DNA of 34,938 nucleotides from Gammaproteobacteria bacterium (GCA_015490755.1 WFXF01000009.1:1-34938); one strand, 5' to 3'; counted from the stretch's first letter, positions 18,677 to 27,632 are shown. The notes: generated by a model not told the origin, from the letters alone. Numbers and translations are program-made.

Positions 18677-19927
18677 ATGATTTATAACTTAATAGAGACA
18701 CTATTAAAAGAAAAAACGGGATTACATAGTGCATCTATTGGTTCGGAGTCAATAAAAACCAATATTAAGCGACGTATGGAAATATGCTCTATTTTTGAAG
18801 TTTCTGACTATTATGCATTACTTAATCAGTCACAGGATGAGTTGCAGTTGCTCATTAATGAAACAATGGTGCCTGAAACATGGTTTTTCCGTGATGATAT
18901 ACCTTTTAATTTTTTGAAAAGTTTTATCAATAATCAATGGCTACCCACCAGGGGTAAAAAGAGATTGCGTATACTCAACATTCCATGCGCAACAGGGGAA
19001 GAGCCATATTCTGTTGCAATGATATTGTTAGAGTGTGGTATGAAAGCGCAACAGTTTTCAATTGATGCTGTGGATATTAATACATGGGTATTAGATTACG
19101 CAGAAAAAGGTAGTTACTCACAGCACTCTTTTCGTGGAAATGTCATTGATCAATATCAACACTACTTTACAAAAAAACAGGGAAGGTATCAGCTGAACGA
19201 TACTGTAAAAAAAGCTGTTTCGTTTAATTACGGTAATGTGCTTGATGATGGTTTTATCATGAAATCAGGTGTTTATGATATTGTTTTTTGTCGAAATTTA
19301 TTGATCTATTTTGATGATGAAACCAAAAAAAAAGTTGTCAGGCATCTATGTCAGTTATTAATTGATAAAGGTGTTCTGTTTGTTGGTTATGCAGATGTTA
19401 GTGCGTTAACGAATCAATTATTCACTCCTGTCTCTTACCCCCGAGCTTTTGCTTTTTATAAACAGGAACCCATTAAATTAAAGTCTGTTACCTCTGCTAT
19501 TCAACAATATCCATCCAGAAGGTTATGCAAAAATTCGTTTGAATCACTGAGAAAAGATGAAGTACTGCAGACTAAAAAAACAGATGATACACATGTTTTT
19601 GATGATAAGGAGGTTATGGAGCGTATTCAGAAATTAGCCGATCAAGGTGAGCTGCATGAAGCTAAAACATTATGCCAGAAATTTTTGGAAAAAAATAGTG
19701 TTTCTATATCTGCTCATTATTTGATGGGGGTTATTCTTGATGTGCAGGGAGAGTGGGATAAAGCACACGACCTATTTTGTAAAACACTTTATTTAAACCC
19801 AAAGCACTATGAAGCACTCACATATTTGGCAATTTATGCTGAGCGACGGGGTGATTCTACAGCGGCAAAGGTGTATCGCTCACGTGCAGCGCGTATTGCA
19901 GAGCAAAAAGCAGGCTTAATATTATGA
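18677..19927 (+). CDS. wspC: CheR-type methyltransferase with TPR domain, WspC
   Basis: CheR enzymes methylate glutamates on receptors with S-adenosylmethionine. The 416-residue protein has the CheR N-terminal part with NETMVPETWFFRD (61-73). The SAM-binding loop NIPCATGEEPYS lies at 101-112 and the FCRNLLIYF motif at 204-212. The C-terminal part (about 312-405) is a tetratricopeptide repeat region (HYLMGVILDVQGEWDKA and following). CheR plus TPR is the architecture of WspC; the TPR replaces the need for a receptor pentapeptide. The stop overlaps the next gene by four bases (ATGA). Confidence 0.92.
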   Translation: MIYNLIETLLKEKTGLHSASIGSESIKTNIKRRMEICSIFEVSDYYALLNQSQDELQLLINETMVPETWFFRDDIPFNFLKSFINNQWLPTRGKKRLRILNIPCATGEEPYSVAMILLECGMKAQQFSIDAVDINTWVLDYAEKGSYSQHSFRGNVIDQYQHYFTKKQGRYQLNDTVKKAVSFNYGNVLDDGFIMKSGVYDIVFCRNLLIYFDDETKKKVVRHLCQLLIDKGVLFVGYADVSALTNQLFTPVSYPRAFAFYKQEPIKLKSVTSAIQQYPSRRLCKNSFESLRKDEVLQTKKTDDTHVFDDKEVMERIQKLADQGELHEAKTLCQKFLEKNSVSISAHYLMGVILDVQGEWDKAHDLFCKTLYLNPKHYEALTYLAIYAERRGDSTAAKVYRSRAARIAEQKAGLIL

Positions 19928-20628
19928 TTCAGCAATCTAATACGATAAGAAAGGTAAATGATTGTTGGAACCATATTGGTATATGGGGCGGAGAAAAACC
20001 TCGTTGTCCAGAGTTGAAAAAGGTGGTTCATTGTAGAAATTGCGATGTTTATTCCAAGGCTAGTCGTCACTTATTGGAGCGCACACCACCCAGCGGCTAT
20101 CTGGATGAATTGCAGAAGGTGATTGCTAAAGAGCATAAAAATGAAGATTATAAAACAGAGTCTATTGTGGTTTTTCGTTTGGGTTATGAATGGTTAGCAT
20201 TGCCGACAATACTCTTTAAAGAGGTTATTTGTATGCGTAAAGTGCATACACTGCCTCATCGAAGGTATGGCAGTTTGAAAGGATTGGTTAATGTGCATGG
20301 AGAGCTGTTGATATGCATTTCACTGGGGCGTTTATTAGGGGTCGATAAGCAAGAAAGTGAATCGGTGAGTGAAAAAAAAATATACGAACGGTTTATCGTG
20401 ATTGAAGGTGATGGAGGGCAATATGTATTTCCTGTCAGCGAAATTAAAGGTATTTATCACTACGCGCCCTCTGAAATATATCGTGCCCCTTCAACAGCAA
20501 CCTACTGTGCCTCAAGCTATCTCAAAGGAATGCTTGATTTGCATGATGAAACACAAAGCGGTGTACTGCATATCGGTTGTCTTGATGGTCCTAGGTTGTT
20601 GGAATCTCTGAAAAAAGAGGTGCGTTAA
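19924..20628 (+). CDS. wspD: CheW-type adaptor with Cys-rich N terminus, WspD
   Basis: This is the second CheW adaptor, 234 residues. The CheW domain covers about 75-225 (VVFRLGYEWLALPTILFKEVICM, then RYGSLKGLVNVHGELLICISLGRLL). About 75 residues precede it and contain C14, C28, H36, C37 and C40, in the pattern NDCWNHIG...RCPEL...HCRNCDVY. From memory this extension also occurs in WspD of pseudomonads, but its function is not settled; four Cys could bind a metal. Overlaps wspC by four bases. Confidence 0.9.
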   Translation: MIQQSNTIRKVNDCWNHIGIWGGEKPRCPELKKVVHCRNCDVYSKASRHLLERTPPSGYLDELQKVIAKEHKNEDYKTESIVVFRLGYEWLALPTILFKEVICMRKVHTLPHRRYGSLKGLVNVHGELLICISLGRLLGVDKQESESVSEKKIYERFIVIEGDGGQYVFPVSEIKGIYHYAPSEIYRAPSTATYCASSYLKGMLDLHDETQSGVLHIGCLDGPRLLESLKKEVR

Positions 20629-20632
20629 CAGC

Positions 20633-23600
20633 ATGAATGATGAAGAATTACATAACTCTTCTATGCTGGATTTGTTCCGTCATGAACTGGAGAAACATTT
20701 TCCTGCTATTAAGAATGGCTTGTTAGAGCTGGAGCAAGGAAAACCATCACTTGAATGTTTAGAGTCGTTGATGCGAGCTGCGTACTCTATTAAAGGTGCA
20801 GCGCGGATGGTTGGGGTCAATGAAGTTGATGGAATTAATCTGGACGAAAATGATATTGACCGCTTATTGAAAAGTATTGATCTTATTATCCAGTTTTCTG
20901 ATTCAAAAGAGCCTGCAGAAAAATGGATGGCTGATCACCAAAATGAATATAACGAATTGCTGGTTAGATTGAAAGTATTAATGGCTGCAGATGAAATATT
21001 GGTGGAGAAGGCTGCTTCAAAATCAATTTCGTCTCCTAAAGTATCTAATTTACTACCTAATGATGAGGGCGGTGTGAGTGATACGTCTATGTTGGAGTTG
21101 TTCCGGTCAGAGTTTGAGGAGCGTGGCCGTATATTAAATAGTGGTCTGCTTGAATTAGAACAAGGCCAATCATCACATAAATGTTTAGATGCTTTGATGC
21201 ATGCAGCGCACTCTATTAAAAGTGCGGCACGGATGGTTGGTTTGAATGAAGTGGTTGAAGTTGCACATTTAATGGAAGGTTGTTTTGCGACGGCTCAAGC
21301 GGACAAAATTAATTTGAACACAAATGATATTAATCTCTTGTTAAATAGTCTTGATCTTATAGGTCAAATTTCCGGGTCAAAAAAACTAGCCGATAAATGG
21401 GTGGCTGAGCATCAGAATGAGTATGATGAATTGCTGCGTCGTTTAAGAACTTTGGCGGTAGAGAGTAAAGTATTGGAAGAGACAGTTACTCCAGAATCAA
21501 TGCAACCCCTTGAAATACCCAGGCTTGAATCTAATTCACTATCAAATGAATTGAGCCAGAGTGATTCATCAATGCTGGAGTTGTTCCAGTTAGAAGTTGA
21601 AGAGCACTCCCGTATATTAAATAGCGGTTTGCTAGAGCTGGAGCAAGGAAAGCCATCAGATAAGTGTTTAGAGGCTTTGATGCGAGCAGCGCACTCTATA
21701 AAAGGTGCGGCGCGAATGGTTGGTTTGAATGAGGTTGTTGATGTTGCACATCTAATGGAAGATTGCTTTGTAGTCTTGCAGGAGAGTGGTAGCACTCTGG
21801 CTGCTGAGGATATTGATGTTTTATTTAAAAGTATTGATATGATCTCTATGCACCTTCAAACTCCCGAAAGTAAATGGTTGGATAATAACAAAAAAGAGTA
21901 TGAGTCACTGTTGATATCTTTGCAGGGTGTTCGACAAAAACTTGTTAGTAAGGAGCAATGCCATTCACCTGAACTTATTCAAGCCAAGTCTGAAGATATA
22001 CCGTCCGAACAAGAGATAAAGATAGCACAGCCTTTACCAAAAAAGGTGGATGTCTCTTCATCTGAAGCTACGGATGAGGATACAGATGAGTTGGCTTCTG
22101 TTCTGCGGGTGAGTACAGCGCAAATTAACAGGCTTATGGGATTAACAGGTGAATCAATTGTGCGAGCACGCTGGTTACGACCTTATGTTGATTCCATGTC
22201 ACGGCTGAAACAGCACCATGTGAAGTTAGCCCAGCGCCTTGATGTGTTGTGGAGTGTCGTGGGTAATATCACGAATGATGAAAAAGTTTATGAACTACTG
22301 CGTGATATTCAAAATAGAGAAGTTGAGTGTCGCAGAGAGTTGGCGGATAGAATTGCCGCGATGGAAGAGTATGACCGGCATGCGACTAATCTTTCCAGTC
22401 GATTGCATCAGGCTGTTGTAACAAGCCGTATGCGCCCATTTGCTGATGGTGTGGAAGGGTTTCCACGCATGGTACGTGATGTTGCTCGTTCATTAAATAA
22501 ATCAGTTCAATTGGAAATAGAAGGAAAAGCCACAAAACTGGATCGGGATATTCTTGAAAAAATTGAAGCACCTCTGAATCACTTGCTACGTAATGCGGTG
22601 GATCATGGTATTGAAATGCCTGAAGTGCGAAAAGCATCAGGAAAGCCTGAAAAAGGAGTTATACGGCTTTCAGCATTTCATCAGGCAGGAATGCTATCCA
22701 TCGTCATTGAGGATGATGGCGGTGGAATTGATATCGAAAGTTTGCGTGCAAAAGTTTTGCAGAAGGGAATGGTTGATGAAAGCATGGCCAAGAATCTGTC
22801 AGAAGCTGAGCTGTATGAGTTCCTGTTTTTACCTGGATTTTCGACTAAACAGGATGTTACAGAAATTTCTGGCCGTGGTGTTGGTATGGATGTGGTTCAT
22901 GAAGTTGTTCAAAAAATGCGTGGACAGGTTCGTGTTTCATCACACCTGGGAAAGGGAACGCGCTTTCATATGCAGTTGCCACTGACGTTATCGGTGATTC
23001 CATGTTTGCTTGTTTATGTCTCGGAAGAGCCCTATGCTTTTCCATTGGCACGTATAAAACAGATCTTTGAGGAGGATAAAAGTGCTATTGAAGAGATTGA
23101 GGGTCATCAGTTTATCAATGTAGAGGGGCGGTCTGTCGGTGTTATCTCTATGGCGCAGTTACTTGAGTTATCCGGTGATTTAATATCGAATAAAGAGACT
23201 GTTTCAGTTGTTGTTTTGGGTGAAAAAAAGAGTGCTTATGGTCTGGTTGTCGATAGTTTTATTGGAAAACGGGACTTGGTTGTGCAGCAAATGCCTGGAC
23301 AACTCAGAAAAATAAAAGACATCAGTGCTGCTGCATTAATGGAAGATGGCTCTCCTATTTTGATTGTAGATGTGGATGATATATTGTGCTCTATTAACAA
23401 GATTGTTAATAGTGGGCAGGTCAATGCTATCTCTGCTGAACACAGAGAGATTGATCAGCACTTAATTAAGCGCATTTTGGTGATTGATGATTCAATTACG
23501 GTTCGTGAAGTTGAACGTAATTTGTTGCTTGCATCAGGCTATCATGTTGATGTTGCTGTCGATGGTATGGACGGCTGGAATATGGTAAATCAGGGCAACT

Positions 23601-23848
23601 ATGACCTGGTTATCACTGATATTGATATGCCAAGAATGGATGGTATTGAATTTGTGAACTATATCAAAGGAAATTCCAATACTGCTCATATCCCGGTAAT
23701 TGTGGTCTCTTATAAAGATCGAGAGGAAGACCGGCTTCGTGGCCTGGAAGCCGGTGCGGACTATTATCTGACTAAAGGTAGTTTTCATGATCACAGTTTG
23801 CAAGAAGCTGTTCGGGATCTCATTGGTGAGGCGCTCGTTACAGCATGA
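20633..23848 (+). CDS. wspE: CheA-type hybrid kinase WspE with three HPt repeats
   Basis: WspE is the histidine kinase that passes phosphate to WspR and WspF. The 1071-residue protein has three N-terminal HPt repeats, at about 9-110, 151-270 and 312-430. The phospho-accepting His is H193 in repeat 2 (AAHSIKSAAR) and H354 in repeat 3 (AAHSIKGAAR), but is Tyr51 in repeat 1. Next come the dimerisation part, the ATPase domain with the N box LNHLLRNAVDHGI (648-660), G1 DDGGGID (694-700), F box PGFSTKQ and G2 SGRGVGMDVV (746-755). A CheW-like domain (about 785-925) follows, then a C-terminal receiver with DD 952-953, phospho-acceptor D996 and K1048. HPt-kinase-CheW-REC is the WspE order; three HPt copies are unusual. 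The stop overlaps wspF (ATGA). Confidence 0.95.
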   Translation: MNDEELHNSSMLDLFRHELEKHFPAIKNGLLELEQGKPSLECLESLMRAAYSIKGAARMVGVNEVDGINLDENDIDRLLKSIDLIIQFSDSKEPAEKWMADHQNEYNELLVRLKVLMAADEILVEKAASKSISSPKVSNLLPNDEGGVSDTSMLELFRSEFEERGRILNSGLLELEQGQSSHKCLDALMHAAHSIKSAARMVGLNEVVEVAHLMEGCFATAQADKINLNTNDINLLLNSLDLIGQISGSKKLADKWVAEHQNEYDELLRRLRTLAVESKVLEETVTPESMQPLEIPRLESNSLSNELSQSDSSMLELFQLEVEEHSRILNSGLLELEQGKPSDKCLEALMRAAHSIKGAARMVGLNEVVDVAHLMEDCFVVLQESGSTLAAEDIDVLFKSIDMISMHLQTPESKWLDNNKKEYESLLISLQGVRQKLVSKEQCHSPELIQAKSEDIPSEQEIKIAQPLPKKVDVSSSEATDEDTDELASVLRVSTAQINRLMGLTGESIVRARWLRPYVDSMSRLKQHHVKLAQRLDVLWSVVGNITNDEKVYELLRDIQNREVECRRELADRIAAMEEYDRHATNLSSRLHQAVVTSRMRPFADGVEGFPRMVRDVARSLNKSVQLEIEGKATKLDRDILEKIEAPLNHLLRNAVDHGIEMPEVRKASGKPEKGVIRLSAFHQAGMLSIVIEDDGGGIDIESLRAKVLQKGMVDESMAKNLSEAELYEFLFLPGFSTKQDVTEISGRGVGMDVVHEVVQKMRGQVRVSSHLGKGTRFHMQLPLTLSVIPCLLVYVSEEPYAFPLARIKQIFEEDKSAIEEIEGHQFINVEGRSVGVISMAQLLELSGDLISNKETVSVVVLGEKKSAYGLVVDSFIGKRDLVVQQMPGQLRKIKDISAAALMEDGSPILIVDVDDILCSINKIVNSGQVNAISAEHREIDQHLIKRILVIDDSITVREVERNLLLASGYHVDVAVDGMDGWNMVNQGNYDLVITDIDMPRMDGIEFVNYIKGNSNTAHIPVIVVSYKDREEDRLRGLEAGADYYLTKGSFHDHSLQEAVRDLIGEALVTA
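20657..21925 (+). repeat. Three direct HPt-coding repeats in wspE
   Basis: Repeat 1 is about 20657-20962, repeat 2 about 21086-21442 and repeat 3 about 21569-21925. The shared core reads SMLxLF...LELEQG...AAxSIKxAARMVG. Similarity is high at the DNA level too (for example GAGCTGGAGCAAGGAAA in repeats 1 and 3), which points to fairly recent duplication. Repeat 1 lacks about 16 codons after NEV compared with repeat 2. Confidence 0.9.
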
Positions 23849-24867
23849 GAGTTGCCATCGTCAATGATATGAAAATGGCGGTGGAAAGTTTACGTCGGGT
23901 ATTAGTATTTTCGGGAGTATATGAAGTCGCCTGGGTGGCATATAATGGTCATGAAGCGGTCGAGTTATGTAAAAAAGATCGTCCCGACCTGATTTTGATG
24001 GATTTAATCATGCCTGTTATGGATGGAGCTCAGGCCACACGCAAGATTATGCAGGATTCACCCTGTCCAATTTTAGTGGTTACAAGTTCAATACACCGTC
24101 ATTCAGCACAAGTATTTGAAGCGATGGGGGCCGGTGCTTTGGATGCAGTGAATACGCCAGAACTGGGTGTGAATGGTGATGGCCAGGGGCAGAGTGATTT
24201 ATTAAAAAAAATTGAAACACTTCAAGTATTAATCAATGCTGAAAATTTATTTCAAACCACAGTAGCCACAGAAAAAATTGAGTGCCCCAGTATTAAAAAA
24301 GATTCACCGTTAGTTGTCATTGGTGCGTCTTCGGGGGGCCCCCAAGCGTTATTAAAAATATTGTCGGGGTTACCTGAAGATTATAAGTCTTCAATTTTGG
24401 TTGTTCAGCATGTTGATGCACAGTTTGCGAAAGATCTTGCTCAGTGGCTAGATTCGCAATGTAAAGTCCATGTTCGATTGGCAATGTGTGGTGATACTCC
24501 AATGCCGGGGACGGTTTTGCTTGCAGGCACGGGTGATCATATGGTTATGACAGCAGAGGGTAAGATCGGTTATTCGGCGGAGCCTGTTGAAGAGGTCTAT
24601 CGTCCCTCTGTCGATGTTTTATTTAATAGTGTTGTCAAATACTGGAGATCAGAATTAATGGGGGTCTTACTTACCGGAATGGGGCGAGATGGTGCTAAAG
24701 GTTTGTTAAGACTACGTCAAAGAGGTTGTTATACAATTGCACAAGATCGTGTGAGTAGTGCTGTGTATGGTATGCCAAAAGCTGCTGTTGAAGCCGGGGC
24801 TGCTATCGATGTTCTGCCCGCCGAAGTTATTAGTTCGGTATTAATAAAAAGGAGCAATAGTGGATAA
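23845..24867 (+). CDS. wspF: CheB-type methylesterase WspF
   Basis: CheB enzymes remove receptor methyl groups when phosphorylated. The 340-residue protein has a receiver domain (1-120) starting MRVAIVNDMKMAVESLRRVL, very like WspF, with phospho-acceptor D53 (LMDLIMPVMDG). The esterase domain runs from about 153 to 335 and has the catalytic set S162 (GASSGGP), H189 (VVQHVDAQF) and D282 (TGMGRDGA). In Pseudomonas, loss of wspF locks the pathway on and gives wrinkly colonies. Here the gene looks intact. It overlaps wspE by four bases and wspR by eight. Confidence 0.94.
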   Translation: MRVAIVNDMKMAVESLRRVLVFSGVYEVAWVAYNGHEAVELCKKDRPDLILMDLIMPVMDGAQATRKIMQDSPCPILVVTSSIHRHSAQVFEAMGAGALDAVNTPELGVNGDGQGQSDLLKKIETLQVLINAENLFQTTVATEKIECPSIKKDSPLVVIGASSGGPQALLKILSGLPEDYKSSILVVQHVDAQFAKDLAQWLDSQCKVHVRLAMCGDTPMPGTVLLAGTGDHMVMTAEGKIGYSAEPVEEVYRPSVDVLFNSVVKYWRSELMGVLLTGMGRDGAKGLLRLRQRGCYTIAQDRVSSAVYGMPKAAVEAGAAIDVLPAEVISSVLIKRSNSG

Positions 24868-25831
24868 CGATACGCAAGGAAAGATGCCTGGACCACGAGT
24901 TTTTTTAGTGGATGACCAATTGATTGTTGCGGAAGGTATCAGGCGTATGCTGGCAGGAGAAAGTGATATTGATTTTTATTACTGCCAGAATCCAACGGAT
25001 GCCATCAATGCTGCAGCAAAATATCAGCCGACCGTTATTTTGCAGGATTTGGTGATGCCTGATGTTGATGGTATGACGTTGTTACGTTTTTTAAATAAAA
25101 GTCCGGCAACATCAAAAGTGCCTGTGATTGTTCTTTCGAGTAAAGAAGATCCAAAAATAAAAAGTGATGCTTTTGAAAATAATGCGGCAGACTACTTGGT
25201 TAAGCCGCCTGAAAAAATCGAGCTGATTGCTCGAATTCGTGCTCATTCACGCAGTTATCTGGCACACCAGGCACTCGATGAAGCACATAAAGAGTTGGAA
25301 GAAAAAAATGCCATATTAGAACGAATATCATCTGAGGATGGTTTGACAGGTATATTTAATCGCAGAAGTTTTGATCAGTTTTTACAAAAGGAGTGGGATC
25401 GGGCGATTCGTGAAAAAACAAATATTAGTCTTATCATGATCGATATTGATCACTTTAAAGGGTATAACGATCACTATGGACATCAGGGGGGGGATGATTG
25501 TTTATGCCAAGTAGCCAGTGCATTGGCTGAAGCTGTGGGGCGACCAGGAGATATGGTTGCACGTTATGGTGGTGAAGAGTTTGTGGTTGTTTTGCCTAAT
25601 ACGGATATTGATGGCGCTGCTTTGATTGCAGAAAAATTACGCCGAAAAGTAGAAGGTTTGGCCTTGCCACATAACTACTCTACAACTGCTAATTACGTGA
25701 CAATCAGCTTGGGTGTTGCCGGAATCGTACCAGCTGTTGATAGTGACCCTGATACATTAATTAAACAGGCAGATGCCGCACTGTATGAATCCAAGGAATC
25801 AGGGCGCAATCGGTATTGTTTGTCAAAATAA
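24860..25831 (+). CDS. wspR: Response regulator diguanylate cyclase WspR
   Basis: WspR makes c-di-GMP from two GTP when its receiver is phosphorylated. The 323-residue protein starts at GTG 24860, overlapping wspF and preceded by AAAAGGAGC. The receiver (about 11-130) has D63 (LQDLVMPDVDG) and K115. A helical linker (about 135-157, LDEAHKELEEKNAILERI) precedes the GGDEF domain. The active-site motif is GGEEF (237-241), as in Pseudomonas WspR, and the inhibitory I-site RPGD (228-231) is placed correctly, so the enzyme should be active and product-inhibited. It is the last gene of the cluster and the output. Confidence 0.95.
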   Translation: MDNDTQGKMPGPRVFLVDDQLIVAEGIRRMLAGESDIDFYYCQNPTDAINAAAKYQPTVILQDLVMPDVDGMTLLRFLNKSPATSKVPVIVLSSKEDPKIKSDAFENNAADYLVKPPEKIELIARIRAHSRSYLAHQALDEAHKELEEKNAILERISSEDGLTGIFNRRSFDQFLQKEWDRAIREKTNISLIMIDIDHFKGYNDHYGHQGGDDCLCQVASALAEAVGRPGDMVARYGGEEFVVVLPNTDIDGAALIAEKLRRKVEGLALPHNYSTTANYVTISLGVAGIVPAVDSDPDTLIKQADAALYESKESGRNRYCLSK

Positions 25832-25836
25832 TTTTT

Positions 25837-25870
25837 ATACTCAGCAACTTATGGTGCTGAGTATATTTTT
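25837..25870 (+). terminator. Rho-independent terminator after wspR
   Basis: A perfect 10-bp stem, ATACTCAGCA (25837-25846) and TGCTGAGTAT (25855-25864), has an 8-base loop and is followed by ATTTTT. It ends the wsp transcript. It stands between convergent genes; on the minus strand the bases after the stem are A-rich, not T-rich, so it should act mainly in the plus direction. Confidence 0.75.
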
Positions 25871-25886
25871 GCAGAGTGACAGTTCT

Positions 25887-27632
25887 TTATGAAATTGGGC
25901 AGTAATCTCTTTCCTGGCTATTTTTTTCTTCGATCTCAAATGATAAACGATGATCATCTTGAAGGAGCTTTATGAATTTATCTTCTGGGACTGGTTTACT
26001 GAATAAAAAACCCTGAATATGATCACAGCCTGTATCTTTCAAAAATAACAGCTGTTTATTGGTTTCCACACCTTCAGCAATTACACTAAGCTTCAAACTG
26101 CGAGCCATGGCAACAATCAATGAAGTGATTGCTTCATCGTCGGGGTCAATGGTGAGGTCGCGAATAAAAGCACGATCTATCTTTAATGTATCAATAGGAA
26201 AGCGTTTTAAATATGCGAGAGAAGAGTAGCCAATGCCAAAATCATCAATTGCAACTCGTACACCCATTGCACTGATTGCTTTTAAGGATTCAATGGTCAC
26301 TTGAATGTTGTGCATGATAGTGCTTTCGGTAATCTCAACCTCAAGCAGATGGGGGCTTATAACGGCATCTTGTATCACCTTTCTTATTGTATCTACGATA
26401 CCAGGCCTGACAAACTGTCGGCTTGAAAGATTAACTGAAATACGCAGATCTTTACCCAGCCCATTACTGTGCCAATTTTTAGCCTGCTGGCATGCTGTTT
26501 TTAGTACCCATTTGCCGACGGGAATAATTAAATCAGTCTCTTCAAGTGTGGGAATGAAATCAGCAGGAGAGACAAGGCCAAGCTTTGGATGTTGCCACCG
26601 TAACAGGGCTTCAGCGCCAAAAATTTTTCCAGTTTTCAGGTCAACTTGTGGTTGATAATGGAGTAAAAATTCATCTCTATCCAATGCCAGCCTTAAACTA
26701 TTTTCCAGCATCATTCTCTGGTAGGATTTTTCATTCATCTCTATTTTGTAAAACTGATAGCTATTTCGCCCCTCTTCCTTTGCTTTATACATCGCAGCTT
26801 CGGCATTACGCTGCAATATGGAAATCTCTGTTCCATCGGTTGGGTATATACTGATTCCTGCACTGCTAGTGATATATATTTCATGGTTTGTCAGGTGGAA
26901 AGGCTTGCTGATATTTTCAAGTAACTTTTTGACAATCTGATGAATATCGTCTGTTTTGGTAATGTTTTCTAATATTATTGCGAAGATGTCACTTGACAGA
27001 CGAGCAATAGAGTCACATTTTCGGAGGCAATCAGAGAGTCGTAAGCTGACCTCTTGAAGTACATGGTCGCCCGCTTCATGTCCCAAAGTTTCATTGATTT
27101 TTTTAAATTGGTCCAGATCAAGAACTACAAGAGCCATTTGGTTTTTATGTCTTTTTGTGCGGGTTATGGCCTGGCGCAGCCTGTCCAGAAAAAGATGACG
27201 GTTTGGAAGCTCGGTGAGATCATCGTAATTGGCTAAATGATACAGACGATTTTCAGCTCGTTTTCTTTCACTGATGTCACTGAATGTTATAACTGCACCC
27301 TCAATATTTCCATTATTTTTTATAGGGTAAGATGAGTATTCCACGGGAAATGATGAGCCATTTTCACGGTACATTTGTTCATCATCGACAGTGCACCCTT
27401 GCCCGGTTAAAAATAGACTGCAAATACGTGAATCATGCAACGGGAGGCATTGACCGTCAGGTTTTGCTTGACACATTAATTTAATGATCTCCTTTCCCAG
27501 GAGCTCTTTTTCAGTGCGTTCCAACATTTTTTGTGCAGATTGATTAACAAAGGTACATTTTCCAGCCGTATCAATACAGATGATTCCTTTGTCAGTTGAA
27601 TCAAGTATGAGCTGCATGTTTTCTTCGCTCAA
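25887..27632 (-). CDS. PAS-GGDEF-EAL protein, probable c-di-GMP phosphodiesterase
   Basis: EAL domains hydrolyse c-di-GMP to pGpG. Counting from the longer frame starting at TTG 27707 (606 residues), there is a PAS domain (about 30-145), a GGDEF domain (160-320) and an EAL domain (335-590). The GGDEF signature is SSDIF (238-242), so cyclase activity is unlikely, although an I-site-like RKCD (229-232) remains. The EAL domain has E366-A-L, NLSSRQF, EITES, DDFGIGYSS (488-496), K509 and EGVET, the set needed for hydrolysis. I prefer the start at TTG 27632 because AAGGAG lies 6 bases before it and it falls just before the PAS domain; TTG 27707 has no ribosome binding site. Convergent with wspR. 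Confidence 0.88.
   Translation of the reverse strand: MSEENMQLILDSTDKGIICIDTAGKCTFVNQSAQKMLERTEKELLGKEIIKLMCQAKPDGQCLPLHDSRICSLFLTGQGCTVDDEQMYRENGSSFPVEYSSYPIKNNGNIEGAVITFSDISERKRAENRLYHLANYDDLTELPNRHLFLDRLRQAITRTKRHKNQMALVVLDLDQFKKINETLGHEAGDHVLQEVSLRLSDCLRKCDSIARLSSDIFAIILENITKTDDIHQIVKKLLENISKPFHLTNHEIYITSSAGISIYPTDGTEISILQRNAEAAMYKAKEEGRNSYQFYKIEMNEKSYQRMMLENSLRLALDRDEFLLHYQPQVDLKTGKIFGAEALLRWQHPKLGLVSPADFIPTLEETDLIIPVGKWVLKTACQQAKNWHSNGLGKDLRISVNLSSRQFVRPGIVDTIRKVIQDAVISPHLLEVEITESTIMHNIQVTIESLKAISAMGVRVAIDDFGIGYSSLAYLKRFPIDTLKIDRAFIRDLTIDPDDEAITSLIVAMARSLKLSVIAEGVETNKQLLFLKDTGCDHIQGFLFSKPVPEDKFIKLLQDDHRLSFEIEEKNSQERDYCPIS

Noticed and set aside
16164-25831. Classical flagellar chemotaxis cluster
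   Set aside because: There is no cheY, cheZ, cheD or flagellar gene. The output is REC-GGDEF, CheR has a TPR tail and the order is that of wsp.
27556-27632. Haem or Fe-S site in the PAS protein because of its clustered Cys (C79, C87, C96, C105)
   Set aside because: At least one of these Cys is common in this PAS type and the spacing matches no known cluster or CxxCH motif, so no cofactor is claimed.
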